A DNA stretch of 64,000 bases from Burkholderiales bacterium Ga0077543 (GTDB taxonomy: Bacteria > Pseudomonadota > Gammaproteobacteria > Burkholderiales > Burkholderiaceae_C), in contig LNET01000037.1 of the NCBI GenBank assembly GCA_001464055.1, positions 34,722 to 98,721 on the forward strand, written 5' to 3'. A program made the translations under genes and the position numbers. The notes under the pieces are model-generated. The model was not told where the DNA came from, searched no databases, and was given only the letters and a program-made list of their open reading frames with translations. Position 1 is the first letter of the stretch. Every line of letters starts with the position of its first letter. Below are positions 16,492 through 23,336 of the stretch, piece by piece.

Positions 16492-17112
16492 ATGTTGAAC
16501 AAGAATCCGCTGGACCTGTCGGCGCCCGACACCCGGCACCCCATGGCCTGGGGCGCCAGGCGCCGGGCACTTGCCACACTGCCTGTCCTGCTGGCGGTGT
16601 TGCTTGCGAGTGGCTGCGCTGGGGTGCACCCGCCGGCCGGCCCGGGCCAGACGTCGGTGCCCGTGCTGAGTGGCTGGTTCGAAGGCGAAGAGGTGTTCTA
16701 CATCACCACCGATGTCTCGCATGCCGATGTCGCAAAGGAGAAAGGGGCCAACTTCGCACCCCGGCTCGCCCTGGCCCTGCCTGAGGGTCGACCGGTGCCG
16801 GGCCGCTCGTCGGTCGACAAGGTCTATGCCGTGACCAATTTCAAGCAGGCCAGCGTGTTTGCGTCGGCGCCTTTTCCGATGGGCTCGACGAGCCGCGACA
16901 CCGCTTACAGCCCGCTGTGGCAGATGGTCAAGCTGACCTGGGCCGCTGGTGCAGCCCCGCAGGTCCTCAGGTCCGAAGAAGAGGTGCTGGCGGCGGTCGA
17001 GCGGGGTGACGCGACGCTGGAAGTCACCCGCGTGGTCTTGAACTGCCCCATCGTGCATCGCGGTCCGAAGGGTGCCTTGCCGGGTGTGGCGATCACACGT
17101 CCGCCGCGCTGA
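16492..17112 (+). CDS. Lipoprotein of unknown function (DUF7482-like)
   Basis: A 206-residue lipoprotein with signal ATLPVLLAVLLASGC (lipid cysteine near residue 43). The mature part (SGWFEGEEVFYITTDVSHA, then VYAVTNFKQASVFASAPFP and YSPLWQMVKLTWAAG) resembles a widespread uncharacterised exported family that I recall as DUF7482; the name is from memory and should be checked. The start at ATG 16492 is set by AGGAGAAC six bases upstream; the long N-terminal stretch before the hydrophobic core is unusual for a lipoprotein, and an internal start at the methionine of HPMAWG is possible. It stands alone, divergent from the peroxiredoxin-like gene. Confidence 0.72.
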   Translation: MLNKNPLDLSAPDTRHPMAWGARRRALATLPVLLAVLLASGCAGVHPPAGPGQTSVPVLSGWFEGEEVFYITTDVSHADVAKEKGANFAPRLALALPEGRPVPGRSSVDKVYAVTNFKQASVFASAPFPMGSTSRDTAYSPLWQMVKLTWAAGAAPQVLRSEEEVLAAVERGDATLEVTRVVLNCPIVHRGPKGALPGVAITRPPR

Positions 17113-17198
17113 CCAACCGTCCCTCGACAACCGTGGCAGCCCGGTGGCTCAGTGCCGGGGCGGTCTGGGGGCGTGGCTGATGGCCCGCCGGCGCCGGT

Positions 17199-17654
17199 TC
17201 ACTTCCTGAACTTGCGCACCAGGTCGTCGACGCTGGGCCCGCCGGCCTGGGCCCCGCTCGAGACCTTGAAGATGCTCAGGCTGCGCTCGGCGCCGGCTTC
17301 CAGGGTGGCCTGGTGAACGGCCTGCAGCAGGGGCCAGATCTTCTCGGGCGGGCCTTCGATGGTGGTGCCCAGGCCATGCACCTCATAGCGCAGTCCTGAG
17401 GCCTGGATGATGGCAATGGCGGCGTCGACATGCTTGTAGCGATCGCTTGCCGTGCCCAGCGGCCGGGGAATGACCTGGATCTCGGCAATCATGTGACCGC
17501 TGGGAACAGCGTTCTGGGTGCCGGCGGCAGGCGCCTGTGCTGGCACCTGTTGCGCCCATGCCGTGCCCCAGGCCAGCTGCGACAGGGACAGGAACGCCAG
17601 GGACAGGAACGAAGTCCGCAGACGGGGCGAATGCAAGAAGGAAGGATGGGTCAT
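17199..17654 (-). CDS. Exported MTH1187-family (YkoF-like) thiamine-binding protein
   Basis: A 151-residue protein whose C-terminal 95 residues match the small MTH1187/YkoF-type thiamine-binding family (formerly DUF77): HMIAEIQVIPRPLGT, KHVDAAIAIIQASGLRYEVH, GLGTTIEGPPEKIWPLLQAV and RSLSIFKVSSG. Members are normally cytoplasmic and about 100 residues; this one has a signal peptide (LSLAFLSLSQLAWGTAWAQ, cleavage near residue 44), so it should be periplasmic. ATG 17654 is chosen because it begins the signal peptide; a TTG at 17684 is the alternative. A TPP riboswitch lies 88 bases upstream on the same strand, so expression should fall when thiamine pyrophosphate is plentiful, which supports a role in thiamine capture or salvage. 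Confidence 0.85.
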   Translation of the reverse strand: MTHPSFLHSPRLRTSFLSLAFLSLSQLAWGTAWAQQVPAQAPAAGTQNAVPSGHMIAEIQVIPRPLGTASDRYKHVDAAIAIIQASGLRYEVHGLGTTIEGPPEKIWPLLQAVHQATLEAGAERSLSIFKVSSGAQAGGPSVDDLVRKFRK

Positions 17655-17699
17655 GTGCAGCTCATGCAGATGACAGGTCGGCAAGCGTTCGGGGCCATC

Positions 17700-17728
17700 C
17701 TGCCGGTGCGAGAAAGGAAAACCGGCAG
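17700..17728 (-). promoter_or_regulatory. Hairpin between TPP aptamer and start codon (candidate expression platform)
   Basis: CTGCCGGT (17700-17707) and ACCGGCAG (17721-17728) are perfect 8-base complements around a 13-base loop. The hairpin falls 13 bases downstream of the TPP aptamer and 45 bases before the start codon. No run of U follows, so if it is the expression platform it more likely acts on translation or Rho access than as an intrinsic terminator. Confidence 0.45.
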
Positions 17729-17741
17729 ATCCCAGAACGTG

Positions 17742-17826
17742 CTTCCCTGCGCGAGGATTACCTCAATCAGGTTCAAAGGGACTCTCTCAGTCGGCGCGAG
17801 CCTCGCGGTCGTGCCAACACCCCCAG
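17742..17826 (-). promoter_or_regulatory. TPP riboswitch (THI element)
   Basis: Read on the minus strand, this leader carries the conserved blocks of the thiamine pyrophosphate aptamer in order: GGGGGTG, GACTGAGAG, CCCTTTGAACCTGAT, GGTAATCCTCGCGCAGGGAA. The paired arms around CTGAGA and the GAACCTGAT junction are intact, and a P3-like stem (CGCGAGGCTCGCG) is present. It precedes an exported thiamine-binding protein gene, which fits thiamine control. It begins only 28 bases after the stop of the upstream regulator gene on the same strand, so its promoter must lie inside that gene's 3' end, or it acts on read-through RNA. Confidence 0.92.
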
Positions 17827-17854
17827 CGTTTGGCCGTGTCGGCAGCCCGCAGGC

Positions 17855-20557
17855 CTAGAACACAGCGCGTACCATTGTAGGCGGGGCTTCTGCGGCTACC
17901 AGCGCCAGCCGCACCGCCTGGGCCAGGCTCAGACCCGCGCCTTCGGTCAGCCATGCGTCGGCTCGGGCCGGGTCGGCCTGCACCTGCACCAGCCGGCGCA
18001 GCCGCTGCAGGTCGCGCTGGTCGGCGCGGTTCAGCGCGCCGAAACGGTCGACCCAGAAGCGCGCGGCGAAACCCATCAGCCGGCCTGCGGCTTCGGCTTG
18101 GCGGCAGCGGGCCAGTGCCACTGCCAGGTTCCACAGGCAGTAGGCCAGCGGCAGCAATTCGAGCGCGTCGTCGGCCACGGTGATGCCTTCGCGGTAGGCG
18201 GCTGCGGCTTCGTCCCAGCGGCGCAGCCGCAGCAGCAGTTCGCCATGCTGGTTGCAGGCCGAAGCGAGCTGGCCCCAGTCCTCGGCAGCACGGGTGTCTG
18301 CACGGACCTGGGCGATCTCGGCCAAGGCCTGCTCGCGCGTGGCCGGCAGCGCGCCCAGCGCCAGGGCCAGGTTGTAGCGGCCGGTGTTCACGCCATGGCG
18401 GTCGCCGGCCGCATGCCAGCCGGCGATGGCCTGTCGCTGCAGCGCAGCCGCAGCGGCCGCGTCCAGTGGGCGGCGGATCGCTCCCTGGATCGACAGCACG
18501 CTGGCCTGCAGGGCCAGTGCGCCTTCGGCCCGGGCGATGTCCAGGGCCTCGTCCAGCCCGGCGGCAACCCCGGCGTCGCGTTGCAGGCGCCAGCGGATGT
18601 GGGCCACGCGCGCCAGCACGACGGCACGGGCCAGCCCGCGGGGCGGCAGGTCGGCCAGGGCCGCCGCCGCCAGGGCCTGTGCGGCGGCGCCGTCGCCGGC
18701 GCGCATGGCTGCACGCGCCAGGCAAGCCTGGGCGGCGGCGCGACGCGGGCCCGCCGGCAGGGCCTGCAGGCAAGTCGCCAGGGCACTGCGTGCTGCAGGG
18801 GGCAGCGAGATGTCCGACAGCGCCCGCTGCAGCGCTTCGAACAGCGCCAGGGCGTCGTCGAAAGCCCGGTCGCTGGCGGCGCTGACGAAAGCCGCAGCGA
18901 TGTTGCGCAGCTCGCTGCGCACCTCGCGCAGCTGCGGGCTGGCGGGCAGGGCCCGGGCCCACTGGATCATCCATTGACGCAGGCCAGATCGCAGCCTGGC
19001 GCTCTGGCGCTCGTCGGCCTGCAATGCCGCCGTCTCGCGGATCACTTCATCCATCGCGTACCGGCCCTGCCCAGGGTCGGCACGCAGCATCGAATGCTGG
19101 ACCACCTCGTCCAGGATCAGCAGGGCGTCGCGGCCGTGCACGGCGCTGCCCGCGGCCAGGCTGAAGCCGCCTTCGAAGACGCTGAGCGAGACCATCAGGG
19201 CCTGTGCCTGCGGGCTGAGCAGCGACCAGCTCCAGCGCACCACCTTCAGCATCGACGCGTGGCGCGCGTCGTGGCCGCTGCGCGGGCCGGTGCGCGACAG
19301 CAACGCCAGCGCCGGCTCGCCGCGCGCCAGCAGCGCGTCGGCCAGGGCTTGCGGCGCCAGGCTGCGCAGCCGGGTGGCGGCCAGCTCGATGGCCAGCGGC
19401 AAGCCGTCCAGCGCCCGCACCAGCGCCACCATGGCATCGGCGTTGTCGGCCTGCAGCCGCAAACCGGGCTGAACCGCCTGGGCGCGGTCCAGCAGCAAGG
19501 CCAGGGCAGGGTTGCGCGCCAGCGCGGCCAGGCTGGCGCGGGCGGGCGGCAGCGGCAAGGCCGGCAGGCTGATTTCCTGCTCGCCGTCCAGGCCCAGTAC
19601 CCGGCGCGAGGTGATCAGCCAGTGCGCATGCGGCAGTTGCGCCACCAGGCTGGCGATCATCGGCGCAGCACTGGCGGCCAGCTGTTCGCAGTTGTCCAGC
19701 ACCACCAGCATGCGCCGGCCCGCCAGCGCCTGGCGCAAGGACGCCAGCACGTCGCCACTGCCCCGGGGCGCGCCGGGCAGGCCGGCTGCGCCCGGCAGCC
19801 CGAACGCCAGCAACAGCGCATCGGCCAGGGCTTCGGCGCTGGCGCAGGCCGCCAGCGGCACGAAGTCGATGCGCTGGAAGGGTTCGGCCGCGTCCTGGAA
19901 GGCCTGCGCCGCTTCGATCGCCAGGCGCGTCTTGCCGCTGCCGCCCGGACCCAGCAGCGTCACCAGCCGGTGCGAGCGCACGGCCTCGCACAGCTGCGTC
20001 AGCGTGGTTTCGGCGCCCAGAAGGCGGGTCAGGTAACGGGGCAGCGGGGCGCGCGGCACCGGGGCGGCCACCTCGGGCCGCTCGGCCAGGGCCGCCAGCC
20101 GCCGGCGCTCGTCCTGGACCCAGTCTTCGTAGTGGCCCGGCAGCAGCTCGCCGGTGTACAGCGTGGCGGCGTCGGGCTGGCGTGTGCGCACGGCGGCTTC
20201 GAAATGCGCGACGTCGCTGTCCAGGGTGCCCGGGGCGATGCGCAGCGTCATGCGGTCGGCGTCGATCACGGTCGCGGCATCGGGGTGGCTCAGCAAGGCG
20301 CGCAGCACCGACAGCAGCTGCCGCAGCCGGTTGCGCCCGACCTCGATCACAACGCCGGGCCAGAGCAGTTCGACCAGTTCCTCGCGTGAATGGGCCCGCT
20401 GCGGTGGCAGGGCCAGGCGGGCCAGCAGCAGGGCAGCGGCGGGCCCCGGCAGGCGCACAGCGACGCCGGCCGGGTCGCGCAACTGCACACCGCCCAGCAG
20501 GCACAGATGCCAGCAGGCTGTGGGTGTCGGGGCTGGCGCTGTGACTGCCTTGCGCAT
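17855..20557 (-). CDS. Large ATPase transcriptional regulator with N-terminal winged-helix (SARP-like) domain
   Basis: A 900-residue regulator. The N-terminus holds an OmpR-type winged-helix region (RAHSREELVELLWPG, GRNRLRQLLSVLRALL). Next is a STAND-type NTPase with Walker A GPGGSGKTRLAIEA and Walker B RMLVVLDNCEQL, then a long alpha-helical tail (from about residue 450) that looks like degenerate TPR repeats. The layout is that of AfsR/SARP-like or CadC-ATPase regulators that gate DNA binding through ATP and a ligand or partner. I chose ATG 20557 (MRKAVTAPAP). It is divergent from a PEP-CTERM gene 204 bases away, a possible target. The TPP riboswitch follows its stop. Confidence 0.85.
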   Translation of the reverse strand: MRKAVTAPAPTPTACWHLCLLGGVQLRDPAGVAVRLPGPAAALLLARLALPPQRAHSREELVELLWPGVVIEVGRNRLRQLLSVLRALLSHPDAATVIDADRMTLRIAPGTLDSDVAHFEAAVRTRQPDAATLYTGELLPGHYEDWVQDERRRLAALAERPEVAAPVPRAPLPRYLTRLLGAETTLTQLCEAVRSHRLVTLLGPGGSGKTRLAIEAAQAFQDAAEPFQRIDFVPLAACASAEALADALLLAFGLPGAAGLPGAPRGSGDVLASLRQALAGRRMLVVLDNCEQLAASAAPMIASLVAQLPHAHWLITSRRVLGLDGEQEISLPALPLPPARASLAALARNPALALLLDRAQAVQPGLRLQADNADAMVALVRALDGLPLAIELAATRLRSLAPQALADALLARGEPALALLSRTGPRSGHDARHASMLKVVRWSWSLLSPQAQALMVSLSVFEGGFSLAAGSAVHGRDALLILDEVVQHSMLRADPGQGRYAMDEVIRETAALQADERQSARLRSGLRQWMIQWARALPASPQLREVRSELRNIAAAFVSAASDRAFDDALALFEALQRALSDISLPPAARSALATCLQALPAGPRRAAAQACLARAAMRAGDGAAAQALAAAALADLPPRGLARAVVLARVAHIRWRLQRDAGVAAGLDEALDIARAEGALALQASVLSIQGAIRRPLDAAAAAALQRQAIAGWHAAGDRHGVNTGRYNLALALGALPATREQALAEIAQVRADTRAAEDWGQLASACNQHGELLLRLRRWDEAAAAYREGITVADDALELLPLAYCLWNLAVALARCRQAEAAGRLMGFAARFWVDRFGALNRADQRDLQRLRRLVQVQADPARADAWLTEGAGLSLAQAVRLALVAAEAPPTMVRAVF

Positions 20558-20760
20558 CGGGCCGAAGTTTAGGAGCCGGCCCGGCGCTGGCCGGGCCTGG
20601 CTGAGCTGATGCCCGGGGCGGACTGCATGAGGCCGGCCCGCCAGGCCGAGATCCAGACCCCCCACAGGCTAGGGGATGCGGTGGCCTTGTGGGTCATCCG
20701 TTGGTGGCGCTTGGTCAGGCTTGCCGATCATTCGCTGGTCTTGACCCACCGGAGCTGCCC

Positions 20761-21504
20761 TTGCAGATCATCCCCAACGCCATCGCTACCGCCACCGCCT
20801 TCGCCCTGGTCGGCGCCGTCTCTTGCGCCTCTGCCGCCGCGATCAGCTGGTCGCCGGGCCCGAGTTTCGGCGGCCCGAACGGCCACCAGGGCATCCTGAC
20901 CAACGGCACGCTGGTCGAGGCCATCGACCTGGGTGCCACCGGCAGTGCCATCGGCACCACCATCACCGTCGACCCGGCCGGGCTGAACCTGAGGTTCACG
21001 CGCGTGGACTCGCCGTTCTTCACCACGCCCTTCGCCGACTCGGGCTTCGGCACGCCGAACAACATCGGCGACGCCGGCTGGCGAGCCATCATCGACACCG
21101 CCGAATACTCGGTCAGCGATGTCACCGCCCCGACCTTCCTCTCGGGCCTGACGGTGGGCAGCACCTACCAGATCCAGTTCTTCTCCGGCCGGTCCTACCC
21201 GGGCCTGGAGGGCCGCCTGCTGCAGTACGGCGACGGGCAGGGCAATTTCTCGCCCACGGTGTCGATGGGTCAGAACGTCTTCACCAGCATGGTCGGCACC
21301 TTCGTGGCCAACGCCAGCACCCAGGCCATCGTTTTCGACGAGAACACCAACCTGCCGACGCTGAATGCCTACGTGCTGCGCGAGATCCCGGCGATCCCCG
21401 AGCCCGGCAGCGGCTTGCTGATGCTGGCCGGGCTGGCCGCGGCCGGCCTGTTTGTCCAGCGTTGCCGCGTGCGGTCGGCCGAACCGGGCAGGCAGCAGGC
21501 CTGA
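20761..21504 (+). CDS. PEP-CTERM sorting-domain exported protein
   Basis: A 247-residue secreted protein. It has a signal peptide (ATATAFALVGAVSCASAAA), a beta-rich middle (LNLRFTRVDSPFFTTPFAD, YQIQFFSGRSYPGLEGRL) and a C-terminal PEP-CTERM tail: IPEPGSG, a membrane segment (LLMLAGLAAAGLFV) and basic residues (QRCRVR). Such proteins are cut and sorted by an exosortase; no exosortase is in this window. I favour the TTG start at 20761 because GGAG lies six bases upstream and it begins the signal peptide; a GTG at 20689 would add 24 residues. The middle domain is not one I can name. A second PEP-CTERM protein lies at 39275. Confidence 0.83.
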   Translation: MQIIPNAIATATAFALVGAVSCASAAAISWSPGPSFGGPNGHQGILTNGTLVEAIDLGATGSAIGTTITVDPAGLNLRFTRVDSPFFTTPFADSGFGTPNNIGDAGWRAIIDTAEYSVSDVTAPTFLSGLTVGSTYQIQFFSGRSYPGLEGRLLQYGDGQGNFSPTVSMGQNVFTSMVGTFVANASTQAIVFDENTNLPTLNAYVLREIPAIPEPGSGLLMLAGLAAAGLFVQRCRVRSAEPGRQQA

Positions 21505-21506
21505 GA

Positions 21507-21809
21507 TCAGGCCTGCATGGTGGCCTGCTGCAGCACCACGGCGGCCTCGGCGCTGCCGGCTTGGGCCACCTGCTCGAAGGCGGCCACGTCGGTCGAGACA
21601 CGCTGCGGGTGCGGGGACACCCGCCCTTCGGCCACACGCGCGGCGTCGGGGCAGTCCAGCCACTTGCGCAGCCTTGACACGGCCGTTTTCAGTGAAGCGT
21701 GCGGGGCCTCCGCTTTCAGTGAAGGCCACGGGGCGTTGATCAGCGTCTCGGCATCCAGCCCTTGCGGGTGGGCGGCCAGCGGCACCAGCAGTTCCAGCGG
21801 GCCCGGCTG
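21507..21809 (-). pseudogene. Truncated SARP/BTAD-type regulator fragment
   Basis: A 100-codon open stretch that reads like the DNA-binding part of a BTAD-containing regulator: ELLVPLAAHPQGLDAETL, SLKTAVSRLRKWLDCPDAAR and GRVSPHPQRVSTDVAAFEQV. A stop codon (21810-21812) sits directly before it, cutting off the first strands of the domain, and the frame ends at 21507 where an intact protein would continue into the BTAD and later domains. A GTG at 21785 could still start a 92-residue product. Its stop lies 2 bases from the end of the convergent PEP-CTERM gene. I read it as a gene remnant; a functional small regulator is less likely. Confidence 0.5.
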
Positions 21810-21974
21810 TCACTGCATGCTGCGCCGATCAGCGCTGTGCTGGCCCAGGGCGGCCTGCCATGCGCCGAACCGTTCTGTGGGCATCGTGTGCGGGCTAGAC
21901 TTTCTAGCGGCGATGGCTGCCCCCGCATCCTGGACCTTCCCTGTCACCGACCGCACTTCCAGTTTGAAAGCCTC

Positions 21975-22319
21975 ATGGACAAGATCGTCGTCGTCTTCGC
22001 GTTGTCCATCCTGCTCGCGTCGACCGCGCTGGCCCAGTTCACCGGGCCCAGCGTGGCGGGACGAGTGGTCTCGGTCGCCCAGGCCAAGGACAGCCTGCCC
22101 GGCCGCTATGTCACGGTCTCGGGGCACATTGCCGCGCACCTGCGGGGTGACTACTACAGCTTCCGCGATGGCACCGGCGAAATCCGCGTGGAAATCGAGG
22201 ACAAGGCCTGGCTCGGCCGGCAGATCGGTCCCGAAACCAAGGTTCGCCTGCTGGCCGAGGTCGACCTCGGACCCACGGGGCGATACCTGTGGGTGAAGTC
22301 CATCGACCTGGTCGATTGA
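21975..22319 (+). CDS. YgiW/YdeI-like periplasmic OB-fold protein
   Basis: A 114-residue exported protein: signal peptide MDKIVVVFALSILLASTALA, then an OB-fold of the bacterial NirD/YgiW/YdeI type with SVAQAKDSLPGRYVTVSGHI, YYSFRDGTGEIRVEIEDKAW and the ending LWVKSIDLVD. Enteric relatives help tolerance to peroxide, metals or antimicrobial peptides. Length and motif order match the family well. The promoter region overlaps the regulator remnant on the other strand. No operon partner is clear: DUF2062 begins 246 bases later, and I see nothing I can name in that gap. Confidence 0.85.
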   Translation: MDKIVVVFALSILLASTALAQFTGPSVAGRVVSVAQAKDSLPGRYVTVSGHIAAHLRGDYYSFRDGTGEIRVEIEDKAWLGRQIGPETKVRLLAEVDLGPTGRYLWVKSIDLVD

Positions 22320-22564
22320 ATCCGTCGCGCCTGCACCGCCGGTGCGATGCGCTGGCCGGCTCAACGGCTCCAGCGGCGAACCCCGGGCCAGGCTCGAGAA
22401 CCCGACGCTGCCGTTCGTCTGGCCCGGCGGCGGGTGTGCAGCCGTGCCGGGCTGGCGCGGGTTGGCGAAATCCGGCGCGGCACGGGGGTGCCGGATGAGG
22501 AAGAATCCGCCGCTGGTTCCGGGCGCGTCCGCCGTCCCCTTGCCTGCCAAAGCCGCCCTCACCC

Positions 22565-23173
22565 ATGCTGAACCGTCTGCGCCGCCTGATGCCCACGCCC
22601 GAAAGCCTGGCCGCCAATCGCTGGCTGCGCTGGCTGGGGCCGTCGCTGCTGCATCCGCGGCTGTGGCACATGAGCCGCCGCGGCATTGCGCTCGGCGTGG
22701 CCATTGGCGTGTTCTTCGCATTCATCGTGCCACTGGCGCAGATTCCGTTGTCGGCCGCGGCATCGGTAGCGCTGCGCGCCAACGTGCCGGCCTCGGTGGC
22801 GGCCACCTTCGTCAACACCCCGCTGACCTTCGGGCCGGTGTACTACGCCGCCTGGCGCGTGGGCAGTTGGCTGCTGGGGGAAGACGCCGAAGGCAGGCCG
22901 CCGCCGCCGCTGCCGGGTGACGACCGCCGGCCAGTCCCTGTCGCTGCGGGTGCCGCCGCAGCGCCCGATGCCGCCCCCGCGGCCGATTCACGTGGCTGGT
23001 GGCAGCGCTCGGTCGACGGTGTGGCCAGCGTCGGCAAGCCGGTGCTGCTGGGGGCGGCGGTTTTTGCGGTGGGCTTTGGCTTGCTGGCCTACGGCCTGGT
23101 CAACACGATCTGGCACCTGCGGGTGCGGCTGAAGCGGCGGCGGCGCTTGCGTGAAGGCTTGCGCGGCAGCTAG
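22565..23173 (+). CDS. DUF2062 membrane protein
   Basis: A 202-residue inner-membrane protein of the DUF2062 family: LLHPRLWHMSRRGIALGVAI, then GVFFAFIVPLAQIPLSAAAS, then RANVPASVAATFVNTPLT with the conserved NPLT-like turn (here NTPLT), and a last membrane segment (LLGAAVFAVGFGLLAYGLV) before a very basic tail (RLKRRRRLREGLRG). A Pro/Ala-rich loop (residues 110-140) separates the halves. Function is unknown in the family; some members are linked to lipid or glycan export. The start ATG 22565 begins MLNRLRRLMPTPESL, which matches relatives. It precedes a LuxR-type regulator gene by 163 bases with no sign of coupling. Confidence 0.85.
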   Translation: MLNRLRRLMPTPESLAANRWLRWLGPSLLHPRLWHMSRRGIALGVAIGVFFAFIVPLAQIPLSAAASVALRANVPASVAATFVNTPLTFGPVYYAAWRVGSWLLGEDAEGRPPPPLPGDDRRPVPVAAGAAAAPDAAPAADSRGWWQRSVDGVASVGKPVLLGAAVFAVGFGLLAYGLVNTIWHLRVRLKRRRRLREGLRGS

Positions 23174-23336
23174 AAGACAAGGCTGGAAGCGCAGAATCTC
23201 GTCACCGAGGCGCTGCCCGCCTGCAGGCTGCTGCCGCGCTGCCTTTCGTTGGCAAGCCCGTGTCTGGGCCTGCCTGCCGTGCCGCCGGCGCTGCAGAATC
23301 GAGCAGCTTCCTCCGCCCGCTCACCCATTGGCATTC

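Noticed and set aside
17537..20389. 950-codon plus-strand frame over the winged-helix ATPase regulator
   Set aside because: Antisense shadow, Gln/Arg/Gly-rich, also crosses the TPP riboswitch.
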